From Patescibacteria group bacterium (GTDB lineage: Bacteria > Patescibacteriota > Patescibacteriia > 2-12-FULL-57-11): DNA of 51,014 nucleotides. Location: assembly GCA_004299275.1 (NCBI GenBank), contig SCSU01000052.1, positions 1 to 51,014 on the forward strand. The letters run 5' to 3'. The position numbers were made by a program, and so were the translations under genes. Of the stretch, positions 1 to 9,455 are shown in pieces (position 1 is the stretch's first letter; each line of letters begins with the position of its first letter). Under the pieces are notes generated by a model. The model saw only the letters and a program-made list of their open reading frames with translations, did not search any database and was not told the origin of the DNA.

Positions 1-1
1 C

Positions 2-469
2 TTCCGATCTAATTACTACGGCGCCGGCCAACAGCTCTGGAAGATTCTGCCGCGCGCCGCAATCACCGTTCATCGAGGAGAAAAACTGCCGCTGCACGGC
101 GGCGGCGCGGCGCTCAAAACCTGGATTCACGTCCGCGACGCGGCGCGGGGGGTGATTGCCGCGCTCGAGCGCGGGAGAGTCGGCGAGGTTTATCATTTCT
201 CCGACGCCGCCAATGTGCTCACCGTCGCCGAGGCGGTGCGGCGAATCAGCGCGGCGATGGGAGTCAATTTTGAAGAGGTGATCGAGATGGCGCCGGTCCG
301 GCTTGGCCAGGACCCGCGTTATCTCCTGGATTACAGCAAAGCCGGGCGCGAGCTCGGCTGGCGGCCGGAAGTAAAGTTTGACGACGGCCTTCGCGAATTA
401 ATCAGCTGGGTTCTGACCAATTGGACGACGATTAGCGGTTTGCCCCGAGAATATGTCCACCGGGCCTGA
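2..469 (+). CDS. NAD-dependent epimerase/dehydratase, C-terminal part (5' truncated by window start)
   Basis: Frame 2 is open from the window start: FRSNYYGAGQQLWKILPRAAITVHRGEKLPLHGGGAALKTWIHVRDAARGV, continuing into the 152..469 ORF. SNYYGxGQ and WIHVRDAA are typical of extended SDR sugar dehydratases. Confidence 0.8.
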   Translation, partial: FRSNYYGAGQQLWKILPRAAITVHRGEKLPLHGGGAALKTWIHVRDAARGVIAALERGRVGEVYHFSDAANVLTVAEAVRRISAAMGVNFEEVIEMAPVRLGQDPRYLLDYSKAGRELGWRPEVKFDDGLRELISWVLTNWTTISGLPREYVHRA

Positions 470-1673
470 AATTGAGAAAAAATATTTTTCTGTTAGCCGC
501 GAGCGCGACCGCTGTATCGTCTGCGGCCGGGCCGGACTAACCGAAGTTTTGCCGCTTCCGGCCTTGCCGCTTACCGGGATTTTCTTACAGCCGGGCGAAG
601 ACCGCTCGCGCTATCCGAATTTTGACCAGGCCCTGCTTTTTTGCGACGAGTGCGGCCATGGGCAGCTCCGTTTTTTTATTGACCCCAAAGTCGTTTACGG
701 CAGTATTTACACGCACCGTTCCTCACGAAGCCCGATTGCCGCCGGCGGCAACGATTTTTTCGCTGCCTTTGTCGGCCAAGTCGCCGCCGGCCGCAATTTC
801 AACCGCGTGGTGGATATCGGCTGCAACGATTTATATCTGCTTGGCAAGTTTCGGGGCCGCGCGGCGGAACTCATTGGCATTGACCCCATCTGGCGGGGGA
901 AAGCGCCGCCGGAATCCGGCGGGGCGCGGGTCATCGGCAAATTCGCGGAGGAGGTTGATTTTGAGCGCGAGGCCGGCGGCGCCGACCTTGTTCTTTCGGC
1001 CCACACTTTTGAACACGTGGATTCCCCGCTCGCCCCGCTCGCGCGCGCCCTCGCCGCCGCCGCGCCGGGCGCGCTTTTCGTGATTGAAGTGCCGAGTTTG
1101 GACACCTTGCTCGCTAATCTGCGTTTTGACCAAGTGTTCCATCAGCACGTCAACTACTTCAGCCTAGCGTCGATGAGCCGGCTCATTCGCGAGCTCGGCG
1201 GCGAGTACCTCGCGCATACTTATAATTACGGCTACTGGGGCGGCACGATGCTCGTCGCTTTCCGTAAACCCGCCGGCCGTCCCGCTCCGCCGCCGGAGTT
1301 CAACCGGCCCGCTCGCGAGAGTATTGCCGAAAGTTACGCGCGTTTCCGCGAGCAGATGGACCTCGTCCGCCGCGCGCTTCTCGCGGCTCGCCACGAGACA
1401 ATCTACGGTTACGGCGCTGCGCAGATGCTGCCGACCTTGGCTTATCATCTTCGGAGCGACCTCTCATTTTTGGCCGGTCTGCTCGATGACGACCCGGCTC
1501 GGGGCGGTTTGACGTATCCGACGCTGCCGATTATCATACGAAATCCGGCGGACGATTTTTCGCTCGCTAATTCAACGGCGCTTTTGACTGCGCTGGACTC
1601 GGCGCGGCCGATACTTCGGCGCTTAATTGCTCTCGGCGCGCGCCGCATCATCCTGCCATTACCTATTCTGTAA
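453..1673 (+). CDS. SAM-dependent C-methyltransferase with N-terminal zinc-binding domain
   Basis: N-terminal CxxCG...CDECGHGQL cysteine motif, VVDIGCNDLYLLGKF SAM motif, C-terminal YGYGAAQMLP/LLDDDPARGG; resembles sugar C-methyltransferases. Confidence 0.8.
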   Translation: MSTGPEIEKKYFSVSRERDRCIVCGRAGLTEVLPLPALPLTGIFLQPGEDRSRYPNFDQALLFCDECGHGQLRFFIDPKVVYGSIYTHRSSRSPIAAGGNDFFAAFVGQVAAGRNFNRVVDIGCNDLYLLGKFRGRAAELIGIDPIWRGKAPPESGGARVIGKFAEEVDFEREAGGADLVLSAHTFEHVDSPLAPLARALAAAAPGALFVIEVPSLDTLLANLRFDQVFHQHVNYFSLASMSRLIRELGGEYLAHTYNYGYWGGTMLVAFRKPAGRPAPPPEFNRPARESIAESYARFREQMDLVRRALLAARHETIYGYGAAQMLPTLAYHLRSDLSFLAGLLDDDPARGGLTYPTLPIIIRNPADDFSLANSTALLTALDSARPILRRLIALGARRIILPLPIL

Positions 1674-1675
1674 CT

Positions 1676-2452
1676 ATGGACTTGGGACTAAAGGGCAAAC
1701 GCGCGCTAGTGACCGGCGCTGGCCGCGGCATCGGCCGCGCCATCGCGCTCGCGCTCTCCCGCGAGGGCGCCAAGGTCGCGGTTTTCTCGCGGAATGACGC
1801 GGACGTGAGCTCGCTCCTCGCGGCGATGGGCGGCGCGGCGGCCGGCCACTATGGGGGACCATTTGACCTGATGGCGCCGGGTGCGCCGGAGCGTTTGGCC
1901 GAGACGCTAAACGCCCGTTTCGGACTGCCGGATATCTTGGTGCATAACGTCGGTGGGACGCTCGAGGTGACCGACCCGTTTTGTTCGCTCGTGGATTGGC
2001 GCCGGGTCTTTCGATTCAATTTTGAGATCGCGGTTGAACTGGATCAGATTTTTATTCCGGCGATGCGCGAACGGCGATGGGGGAGAGTGGTGCATGTCGG
2101 CTCGACTTCTTCGATGGAGAATAACGGCCCGATTACCTACTGCGCCGCCAAGGCGGCGCTCGTCGCTTATTCGCGCAGTATGGGGCGCGTGCTGGCCAAA
2201 GACGGAGTAGTGATGTCTGCGGTGCTCCCAGGCGCCGTTTTTACCGAAGGCGGTTACTGGGACGAGGCCCTGCGCGAACGGCCGGAGCACGTGCAAAAAT
2301 ATCTCGCCGACCGGTGCCCCTTGGGCCGCTTCGGCCGGCCGGAGGACATCGCGGCGATGGTCGTTTTCCTTTGTTCTGAACTCGCGGAGTTCTGCCAGGG
2401 TTCAATCGTCCCGGTTGACGGCGGGCAGAGCCGGCATTTTTTTGCCCAATAA
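1676..2452 (+). CDS. SDR family oxidoreductase
   Basis: TGAGRGIGRAIA, HNVGG, YCAAKAAL, C-terminal VPVDGGQS. Confidence 0.9.
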   Translation: MDLGLKGKRALVTGAGRGIGRAIALALSREGAKVAVFSRNDADVSSLLAAMGGAAAGHYGGPFDLMAPGAPERLAETLNARFGLPDILVHNVGGTLEVTDPFCSLVDWRRVFRFNFEIAVELDQIFIPAMRERRWGRVVHVGSTSSMENNGPITYCAAKAALVAYSRSMGRVLAKDGVVMSAVLPGAVFTEGGYWDEALRERPEHVQKYLADRCPLGRFGRPEDIAAMVVFLCSELAEFCQGSIVPVDGGQSRHFFAQ

Positions 2453-2468
2453 AATTATTACAACCTCT

Positions 2469-3146
2469 ATGGAACGCGCTTCCAAAGAAATCCATAACCA
2501 AAAGCAGTTTGACCTCTACGCCGAGCTCGGTCCGGTTCGTTTGGGACCCTACACTTCCTATATCTGGCGCACCGACCCAAAGCATCTGCAATTTTTACTT
2601 TCCCGTTACCTGTTCGTGAGCAAGATGCTCGCGGGCAAATCCGAAGCGCTCGAGGTCGGTTGCGGCGACGCCTTGGGGACGCCGATAGTGCTCCAAACGG
2701 TAAAAAAAGTTTACGCCCTGGATTTCGAGCCGATCGTGATTGACGCCGCGCGGCATTGCATTGACCCAACGCTTAATTGCGAATTCGTGGTTCAGGACAT
2801 CACCGAAGCGCCGTTCGCCAAAAAGGTGGATGCTGTTTACTCGCTCGATTGTATTGAACACATACCGCCGGAAAAGAGCGAACGTTACTTTGCCAATGTC
2901 GCCGCTTCAATAAACAACGATGGCATCGCGATTATCGGCACGCCGAATATTACGGCTAATGCCTACGCCTCGGAGGGCAGCCGCACCTGTCATGTCAACC
3001 TCCAGAGCCACGAGACGTTGCGAGCCGCTCTCGCGGCGCATTTCAAGAATGTCTTTATCTATTCCATGAACGATGGTCTGGTGCATACCGGTTTTTACCC
3101 CATGGCCCATTACTTGCTCGGGGTCGGCGTCGGCAAAAAAATATGA
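2469..3146 (+). CDS. class I SAM-dependent methyltransferase
   Basis: LEVGCGDALGTP motif, YSLDCIEHIP. Start placed at ATG 2469 rather than 2415, to avoid overlap with the SDR. Confidence 0.8.
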   Translation: MERASKEIHNQKQFDLYAELGPVRLGPYTSYIWRTDPKHLQFLLSRYLFVSKMLAGKSEALEVGCGDALGTPIVLQTVKKVYALDFEPIVIDAARHCIDPTLNCEFVVQDITEAPFAKKVDAVYSLDCIEHIPPEKSERYFANVAASINNDGIAIIGTPNITANAYASEGSRTCHVNLQSHETLRAALAAHFKNVFIYSMNDGLVHTGFYPMAHYLLGVGVGKKI

Positions 3147-4942
3147 TGAATGTTTCCGAATACATCGCGGACTTTTTGGTGCGGCAGGGCATCGGACACG
3201 TCTTTGTCGTGACCGGCGGCGCCGTGGCCTGCCTGATTGATTCGGTCGCCAAGGACCGGCGGCTCGCTTACGTTTGCACTCAGCACGAGCAGGCGGCGGC
3301 TTTTGCCGTGGACGGCTATACGCGAGTGACCGGCAAGATGGGGGCGGCGATTGTGACCACCGGCCCGGGAGTCACCAACCTCGCGACCGGTGTCGCCAAT
3401 CTTTATTATGATTCGTTGCCGTCTATTTTTATCGCCGGTCAGGTTTCTACTTTTCGTCTGGCCGAGAACGCGCCCGGCGTCCGCCAGCTGGGTTTCCAGG
3501 AGGCGCCACATGTCGAATTGATGAGACCGATTACCAAGTACGCGGTTTTGGTGGCGGATCCCTCTCACATCCGTTACGAATTGGAAAAAGCGCTGTACCT
3601 GGCGGTGACTGGCAGGCCGGGTCCGGTTTTTCTGGACATTCCCGACGACGTCCAGCGCATGGAAATTGATCCCGAACGCATGGCGGGGTTCGAGCCGCCT
3701 CCAGCGCCGACCAAAGATTTATCCGGACTTTCTTTACAGGTTGATGAGGCGCTCCGACTGCTTGCGGCGGCGCGGCGGCCGATTGTCGTCTTGGGCGCGG
3801 CGGTCAAAATCGCGCGGCAACAGGCGCAGGCGATTGAATTTGTGGAAAAGTTTGGTTTGCCGACCGCCCTCACCTGGGCGGTTTGGGAACTTCTCCCGAC
3901 CGACCATCCGCTCCAGACTGGCGGCTTCGGCGTGAGTTCCACGCGCCGCGGCAACTTCGCCATTCAGAACGCCGATTTCGTGCTGTCAGTCGGCTCGCGG
4001 CTTGACACTCACGCGACCGGCACGCCCATCGCGACCTTCGCCCGCGAGGCGAAAAAAGTCATTGTTGAATTGGACGCCGCCGAGCTCAATAAATTCATGA
4101 GCGGCGGGATGCGCGTGGATGTGCCGATACTCTCCGACGTCCGTGATTTTTTTGTCGCTCTCCGCGACAAATTTACGGCCGTACAAGTCGGCGACATTAC
4201 GGAATGGCGGGCAAAAATCGCCGAGTGGCGCGAGCGTTACCCGGTTTGCCTGCCGGAGTTCCGCGAGAGCCGCGGCAGCGTCAACCCCTACGTTTTCCTG
4301 GAGATGCTCTCCGAGGAAACCGCGCCGGATGATATTATTATTCCCGATTGCGGCGGTAATCTAATCCAGACTTATCAAGGGTATCGCTTGCGGCGAGGCC
4401 AGCGGATATTTTCCGCCTTCAATAATTCCCCCATGGGCTACTCGCTGTCCGGCTCCATCGGCGCATGTTTCGCGAACGGCGGACGCCGGGTTATCTGCAT
4501 CACCGGTGACGGCGGCCTGCAGGTGAATATCCAAGAGCTCGGCACCGTGGCCCATCACCATCTGCCGATTAAGATTTTTCTTTTTAACAATCACGGTTAC
4601 GGGATTATCCAGCAGACTCAGGACGACTGGTACGGTTCGCGCTACATCGCCTCGCGGCCGCAGACGGGCCTGGCTGACCCCGATTATGTGAAGATCGCCG
4701 AGGCCTACGGCATCCGCGCCTGGACCGCGCGCTCGCATGACGACCTGCGCCAGATTATCCGGCTCACCCTGGCCCATCCGGGCCCGGCCCTCTGCAACAT
4801 GGAGTTCAGTCAGGACCAGCGCCTCCACCCGATGCTTAAAGCCGGCCGGCCGATTGAGGACCCCAATCCGCTTTTGCCGCGGGAACAATTTTTCCGCGAG
4901 ATGCTGGTCAAGCCGCTTGACAGCTCGCTCTGCGAAGACTAA
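3143..4942 (+). CDS. thiamine pyrophosphate-binding enzyme, acetolactate synthase-like
   Basis: QHEQAAAFAVDGYTRVTGKMGAAIVTTGPG N-terminal TPP domain; GDGGLQVNIQELGT...NNHGYG cofactor motif. Confidence 0.9.
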   Translation: MMNVSEYIADFLVRQGIGHVFVVTGGAVACLIDSVAKDRRLAYVCTQHEQAAAFAVDGYTRVTGKMGAAIVTTGPGVTNLATGVANLYYDSLPSIFIAGQVSTFRLAENAPGVRQLGFQEAPHVELMRPITKYAVLVADPSHIRYELEKALYLAVTGRPGPVFLDIPDDVQRMEIDPERMAGFEPPPAPTKDLSGLSLQVDEALRLLAAARRPIVVLGAAVKIARQQAQAIEFVEKFGLPTALTWAVWELLPTDHPLQTGGFGVSSTRRGNFAIQNADFVLSVGSRLDTHATGTPIATFAREAKKVIVELDAAELNKFMSGGMRVDVPILSDVRDFFVALRDKFTAVQVGDITEWRAKIAEWRERYPVCLPEFRESRGSVNPYVFLEMLSEETAPDDIIIPDCGGNLIQTYQGYRLRRGQRIFSAFNNSPMGYSLSGSIGACFANGGRRVICITGDGGLQVNIQELGTVAHHHLPIKIFLFNNHGYGIIQQTQDDWYGSRYIASRPQTGLADPDYVKIAEAYGIRAWTARSHDDLRQIIRLTLAHPGPALCNMEFSQDQRLHPMLKAGRPIEDPNPLLPREQFFREMLVKPLDSSLCED

Positions 4943-4955
4943 GAAGACACTCATT

Positions 4956-6518
4956 ATGGCTCAAACTGACAACGCGCGAAAAAAGACAACGCTCCTCACC
5001 TTGCGGGCGATGAAGCAGCGGGGCGAGAAAGCGGTTTTTATCACCGCCTACGACTACCCCTTCGGCCTTTTTGCCGACCGCGCTGGCGTGGACATGATTT
5101 TGGTCGGCGATTCGCTGGCCATGACCACGCTCGGCCACGCGACCACTCTGCCGGTTACCATGGATGAGATGATCTCCCATGCCGCGGCGGTGCGCCGCGC
5201 GGTCAAGTATGCCTTCCTCATCGGCGACATGCCGTTTATGTCTTATCAGCCCTCGGACCGCGACGCCGTGCTCTCGGCCGGACGTTTTATCGCCGAGGCG
5301 GGCTGTGACGCGGTTAAGTGCGAGGGCGGTCGTCGAGTCGCGGCACGGGTCAAGGCCATGGTTGACGCCGGTATCGTCGTCATGGGCCACCTGGGGATGA
5401 CACCGCAGAATATGGCTCAAATCGGCGGCTACCGCGTACAGGGTAAAACCAAGGCGAGTTATGACGCGCTGCTTGATGACGCGCTGGCTCTGGAAGAAGC
5501 CGGAGCGTCATTTCTCTTGCTCGAAGCCATGCCCGCCGAAACCGCCGCTCTGATTCGCGATCGGCTTAAAATCCCGGTTTACGGCATCGGTGCCGGTGAC
5601 CAGGTGGACGGGCAGCTCGTGATTATCCATGACATTTTAGGGATGTTTGAACAGTTTAAGCCTAAGTTTGTGAAGCGTTTTGTGGAGGCGGGCGCGTTGA
5701 TCGAGGAAGGAATTACCCGCTACGCCTCCGAGGTGCGTTCCGGCAAGTTCCCGACGCGCGAAAATTTTTATGAAATTGACGGAGACGAGCTGCAAAAGAT
5801 TTGTTCCGCGCCGCGCGGCGAGGCGGCGCCGGTCTCGGCCGTCCAATTTTTACTTGGAAAAGAAATTAATCTCCTGGATCGTTATCCGCATTCTGCGCGC
5901 AACATTGCCGCGCGCGCCGATTGGCTGGCCGCTAAACCGGAAAACCGCGCCGTTGCCAAACAGTACGGCCGGGAATACTTCGACGGCACGCGCGACCAGG
6001 GCTACGGCGGTTACCATTACGACGGCCGTTGGATTCCGGTGGTGGAGCGTTTTATCGAGCACTATGGGCTCAGATCGGCGAGTTCCGTGCTGGATGTCGG
6101 TTCGGCCAAGGGGTTTTTCCTCCACGACCTCAGAATGCTTCGCCCGGGCATTTCGGTCGCCGGCCTTGATGTCTCGGAGTATGCTATTCAAAACGCCATG
6201 TGGGACGTGCGGCAATTTTTACAGGCGGGCAACGCCGTTTCCCTGCCGTATCCCGACAAATCTTTTGATTTGGTGGTGGCGATAAATACGCTGCATAATT
6301 TGAAACGCGAGGATTGCAAGCGCGCGCTCCGGGAGATTATGCGCGTCTCCCGCGGGCCGGCCTACATCCAAGTTGATTCGTATTTAAATCCCCGGCAAAA
6401 GGAAAATCTGGAGCGCTGGCAGCTCACGGCGGAGCTCATCTATTCGCCGGAAGAATGGCACCAACTTTTCCGCGAGGCGGGATATACCGGCGATTATTAT
6501 TGGACAATCATTGAGTGA
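4956..6518 (+). CDS. panB: 3-methyl-2-oxobutanoate hydroxymethyltransferase (PanB) domain fused to a SAM-dependent methyltransferase
   Basis: N-terminal part has PanB motifs (TAYDYPFGLFADRAGVDMILVGDSLAM, DMPFMSY, GHLGMTPQ, GGYRVQGKT, IGIGAG, EVRSGKFP). C-terminal part has VLDVGSAKGFFLHDL and DLVVAINTLHNL. Both lie in one continuous frame. ATG 4956 is used; the 4737 start overlaps the upstream gene. Confidence 0.88.
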   Translation: MAQTDNARKKTTLLTLRAMKQRGEKAVFITAYDYPFGLFADRAGVDMILVGDSLAMTTLGHATTLPVTMDEMISHAAAVRRAVKYAFLIGDMPFMSYQPSDRDAVLSAGRFIAEAGCDAVKCEGGRRVAARVKAMVDAGIVVMGHLGMTPQNMAQIGGYRVQGKTKASYDALLDDALALEEAGASFLLLEAMPAETAALIRDRLKIPVYGIGAGDQVDGQLVIIHDILGMFEQFKPKFVKRFVEAGALIEEGITRYASEVRSGKFPTRENFYEIDGDELQKICSAPRGEAAPVSAVQFLLGKEINLLDRYPHSARNIAARADWLAAKPENRAVAKQYGREYFDGTRDQGYGGYHYDGRWIPVVERFIEHYGLRSASSVLDVGSAKGFFLHDLRMLRPGISVAGLDVSEYAIQNAMWDVRQFLQAGNAVSLPYPDKSFDLVVAINTLHNLKREDCKRALREIMRVSRGPAYIQVDSYLNPRQKENLERWQLTAELIYSPEEWHQLFREAGYTGDYYWTIIE

Positions 6519-7549
6519 ACATGCGTGCCGCAGTACTTATCGCTCCGGGCAAGCCGTTAGAAATTTGGGACGTCGTTTTGCCGGAACCGGGTCTTGGCCA
6601 AGTCCGGGTGCGTTTGCGCCGGAGCGGCATCTGCGGCAGTCAATTGCTCGAAGTTAGCGGTAGCCGGGGGGAGGACGCCTATCTGCCGCATCTCCTCGGT
6701 CACGAGGGTTCGGGAACAGTGATCTCCGTCGGCGCCGGCGTCACTAAGGTGCGTCCCGGTGACCGGGTTATTATTTCTTGGATGACAGGAGTTGGTCTGG
6801 ACGCCGGCGGCCTTCGGCTTACTGCCGGAACCCGAACGGTCAACGCCGGGCCGGTCGCCACGCTGGCGGAGGAGGCAATTGTGCCGGAGAACCGGCTAGT
6901 TCCTATCCCCGACGGTGTTCCGCTCCCCGACGCCGCGCTGGTCGGCTGCGCGCTGGCCACTGGCTGCGGCATCGTGCGCAATACTCTGCAATTACGCGCG
7001 GGACAATCAATCGCGGTATTTGGCGCCGGCGGCATCGGAATCAATGTTGTCCAGATGGCACGTTACTCGGGTGCCGGCCCGATAATTGCCATAGACGTTG
7101 ACCAAAAAAAGTTGGCGTGGGCTAAGGAATTCGGCGCCACCGAGGTGATTGACGCGCGCCGCGAAGATGTTCTCGGCGCGATTTACGCGTTCTCCGGCGG
7201 CGGCGTTGACGCGGCGGTCGCGACTGCCGGTTCCCGCTCTTCAATGGAGCTCGCTCTCGCCGCGGTCAAGCGCGGCGGCACGGCGGTAATTGCCGGGAAC
7301 CTCGCGGCCGGCGAACGCGTGAGCATTGACCCGTTTGATTTGATCAAAGGAAAGCGGCTTATCGGCACCTGGGGTGGAGAGAATAATCCGGACAGCGACT
7401 TTCCTTTTTATCTGGATCTCGTGAGGCAAGGAGCGCTGCGGCTTAAAGAACTTGCCAGTCACAGCTTTCCTTTGGAAGCGGTCAACGAGGCGCTGGCTGC
7501 GCTTCGCGCCGGCAACGCGCTGCGCGCTGTTGTTGATCTCGCGCCATAA
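6515..7549 (+). CDS. zinc-binding (MDR family) alcohol dehydrogenase
   Basis: GHEGSGTV, GAGGIGINVVQMA, SGGGVDAAVATAG. The start overlaps the preceding stop (GTG at 6515, or ATG at 6521). Confidence 0.9.
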   Translation: MNMRAAVLIAPGKPLEIWDVVLPEPGLGQVRVRLRRSGICGSQLLEVSGSRGEDAYLPHLLGHEGSGTVISVGAGVTKVRPGDRVIISWMTGVGLDAGGLRLTAGTRTVNAGPVATLAEEAIVPENRLVPIPDGVPLPDAALVGCALATGCGIVRNTLQLRAGQSIAVFGAGGIGINVVQMARYSGAGPIIAIDVDQKKLAWAKEFGATEVIDARREDVLGAIYAFSGGGVDAAVATAGSRSSMELALAAVKRGGTAVIAGNLAAGERVSIDPFDLIKGKRLIGTWGGENNPDSDFPFYLDLVRQGALRLKELASHSFPLEAVNEALAALRAGNALRAVVDLAP

Positions 7550-7551
7550 AT

Positions 7552-8268
7552 ATGCCCGAGCTCACCATTGTCGTCCCTTGTTACAACGAAGTAACGGTCA
7601 TTGCCAAGACGCTTTCAAACATTATGGACGCTTTGGCCGGACGCAGTCTGGAGGCCGAAGTTTTGGTTGTTGACGATTGCTCAACGGACAACACCGCCGG
7701 TGTGGTCGCGGCGTATCAGAACGCGCACCCGGACGCAATGGTTAAATTGCATCGGAATCCCGTGAACCGCGGCTCCGGTTACAGTTACGCCGCCGGCGCC
7801 GCGTTCGGAACCGGCCGGTGGTGCATATTGGTCCCGGGTGATAACGACCTGCCGGCAGATGCGCTTAGCGCCATTTTTAATCGTCTCGGTTCGGCGGAGA
7901 TTCTTCTGCCCTACCCGCGACTGGAGGATTTCCGGGAGCGGCCGCTGCTCAGGCGCGTAGTTTCGCGCGCTTATAACGCGCTGATTTGTTTTGCCGGCGG
8001 TATCAGGGTGCGGTACGTGCACAGCCCGCCGGTTTATCCGCGGGAGTTTATTGTTTCTTCAAAAATTTCGCCATCTGGTTTTGGATATTTTGCCGAATTG
8101 CTCTGTCTAGCCGTCAGGACTGGACTAACGGTTGCCGAGTTCCCGGTACCGGCCCTTTACGGCCAGCAAGAGGGCACCAGCGCGTTTCGTCTCGCCAACC
8201 TGCGTTCGGTTGCCGCGAGCATCGCCAGGATTTTTATGCGGCGCGTGCTTCCGCGCTCTCACGGTTGA
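7552..8268 (+). CDS. glycosyltransferase family 2
   Basis: PELTIVVPCYNEVTVI, VVDDCSTDNT, VPGDNDLP. Confidence 0.88.
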   Translation: MPELTIVVPCYNEVTVIAKTLSNIMDALAGRSLEAEVLVVDDCSTDNTAGVVAAYQNAHPDAMVKLHRNPVNRGSGYSYAAGAAFGTGRWCILVPGDNDLPADALSAIFNRLGSAEILLPYPRLEDFRERPLLRRVVSRAYNALICFAGGIRVRYVHSPPVYPREFIVSSKISPSGFGYFAELLCLAVRTGLTVAEFPVPALYGQQEGTSAFRLANLRSVAASIARIFMRRVLPRSHG

Positions 8269-8326
8269 CAGCCGCCTCTCCAGCGGTTAATCTTTCTTCT
8301 TCTTTCAATGTTTTAATGTTTCGGTC

Positions 8327-9409
8327 ATGCTCGGGTGGGTAGATCACGCGGACTATCGCAAATGGCAGTCGCGTCAGGCGAAGGGAGACCTGCCGCCTGA
8401 TTTTTTATCGGGCCTGCGAGTTTTGGTTGTCGGCGCCGGTTCGATCGGCAAGCGGCATATCGGCAACCTCACGGCGCTTGGCATCGGCAACGTCGCCGTC
8501 GTTGAGCCGCGCGAAGACCGGCGGCGGGAGGCGCAAGAACGTTTTGGCGCGCTGCCGTTTTTTGCCACGGAGGAGCTGGCTTACGCGGCCGGCAGTTATG
8601 ACGCGGTCGTGGTGGCCAATCCGCCGGCGTTGCACGCCGCGAGCGGGGAACGCGCCTTGCTCGCTGGCGCGCACGTGCTCATGGAAAAAAGCATCACCGA
8701 CCGCGTGGAAACGGCGGAGCATTTTCTCCGCCTGGCTCGGCGCGCCGGCAAAGTCGTCGCGGTAAATTATGTCTACCGCTATGCCGACACGCTCAGAACT
8801 GTCGCGGAGCTCCTCTCCCGCGGCGAGATCGGCAAGATTTATTCGGCACAGATTGTTTTTTCGGAATGTTTGCTGGACTGGCATCCGGGCGAGCATCCGC
8901 GCGCCTGGTATGCCGGCCACAAGGACCTGGGCGGCGGCGAACTTTCTGACGAAAATCACGCCGTGGATATCGCGCGGTGGCTTTTTGGCGAGGTGCGCGA
9001 GGTAATGGCTTATGTCGGCCGGTTGGGTGAATTGACGCTGGACGCCGATGATTTCGCCGAAGTGACACTGACGCACCAAAACGGCATCATCTCGCAAATC
9101 CATCTGGACGCGCTCGGCCGTGAGCCGCGCAAAGAGATGCGGATTATCGGGGAGGCGGGGAGCATTTTTTGGGATTCCTATATGGGCGGGAACCGCGTGG
9201 AGCTTTTCCGCGCCGCGGACCGCCGGCGGGAAATTTTCCCCGGCGCGATGGCGCGTAACGACTATTTTGTCGAGCAGCTCCGCGATTTTTTACTCTGCGT
9301 TGCCCGCGGCGGCCGGCCGCTCGCGGGCGGCGACGAGGCGCTCGCGGCGTTAAAAATTTGCGCGGCGGCGGAGCGCTCCTCGCGCGAGGGCGTTAGGGCC
9401 CGACTTTAA
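8327..9409 (+). CDS. Gfo/Idh/MocA family oxidoreductase
   Basis: LVVGAGSIGKRHIGNL Rossmann motif, VLMEKSIT (EKP-like), GGGELSDENHAVD. Confidence 0.88.
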   Translation: MLGWVDHADYRKWQSRQAKGDLPPDFLSGLRVLVVGAGSIGKRHIGNLTALGIGNVAVVEPREDRRREAQERFGALPFFATEELAYAAGSYDAVVVANPPALHAASGERALLAGAHVLMEKSITDRVETAEHFLRLARRAGKVVAVNYVYRYADTLRTVAELLSRGEIGKIYSAQIVFSECLLDWHPGEHPRAWYAGHKDLGGGELSDENHAVDIARWLFGEVREVMAYVGRLGELTLDADDFAEVTLTHQNGIISQIHLDALGREPRKEMRIIGEAGSIFWDSYMGGNRVELFRAADRRREIFPGAMARNDYFVEQLRDFLLCVARGGRPLAGGDEALAALKICAAAERSSREGVRARL

Positions 9410-9455
9410 TTGTTACTGTTGACACTCGCGGTGTCAGCCGGTATCTTTCGGGCAC

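Noticed and set aside
4737-4955. Upstream extension of the PanB-fusion ORF
   Set aside because: It overlaps the TPP gene by about 200 bp and encodes a non-homologous Arg/Ser-rich stretch. ATG 4956 gives a canonical PanB start.
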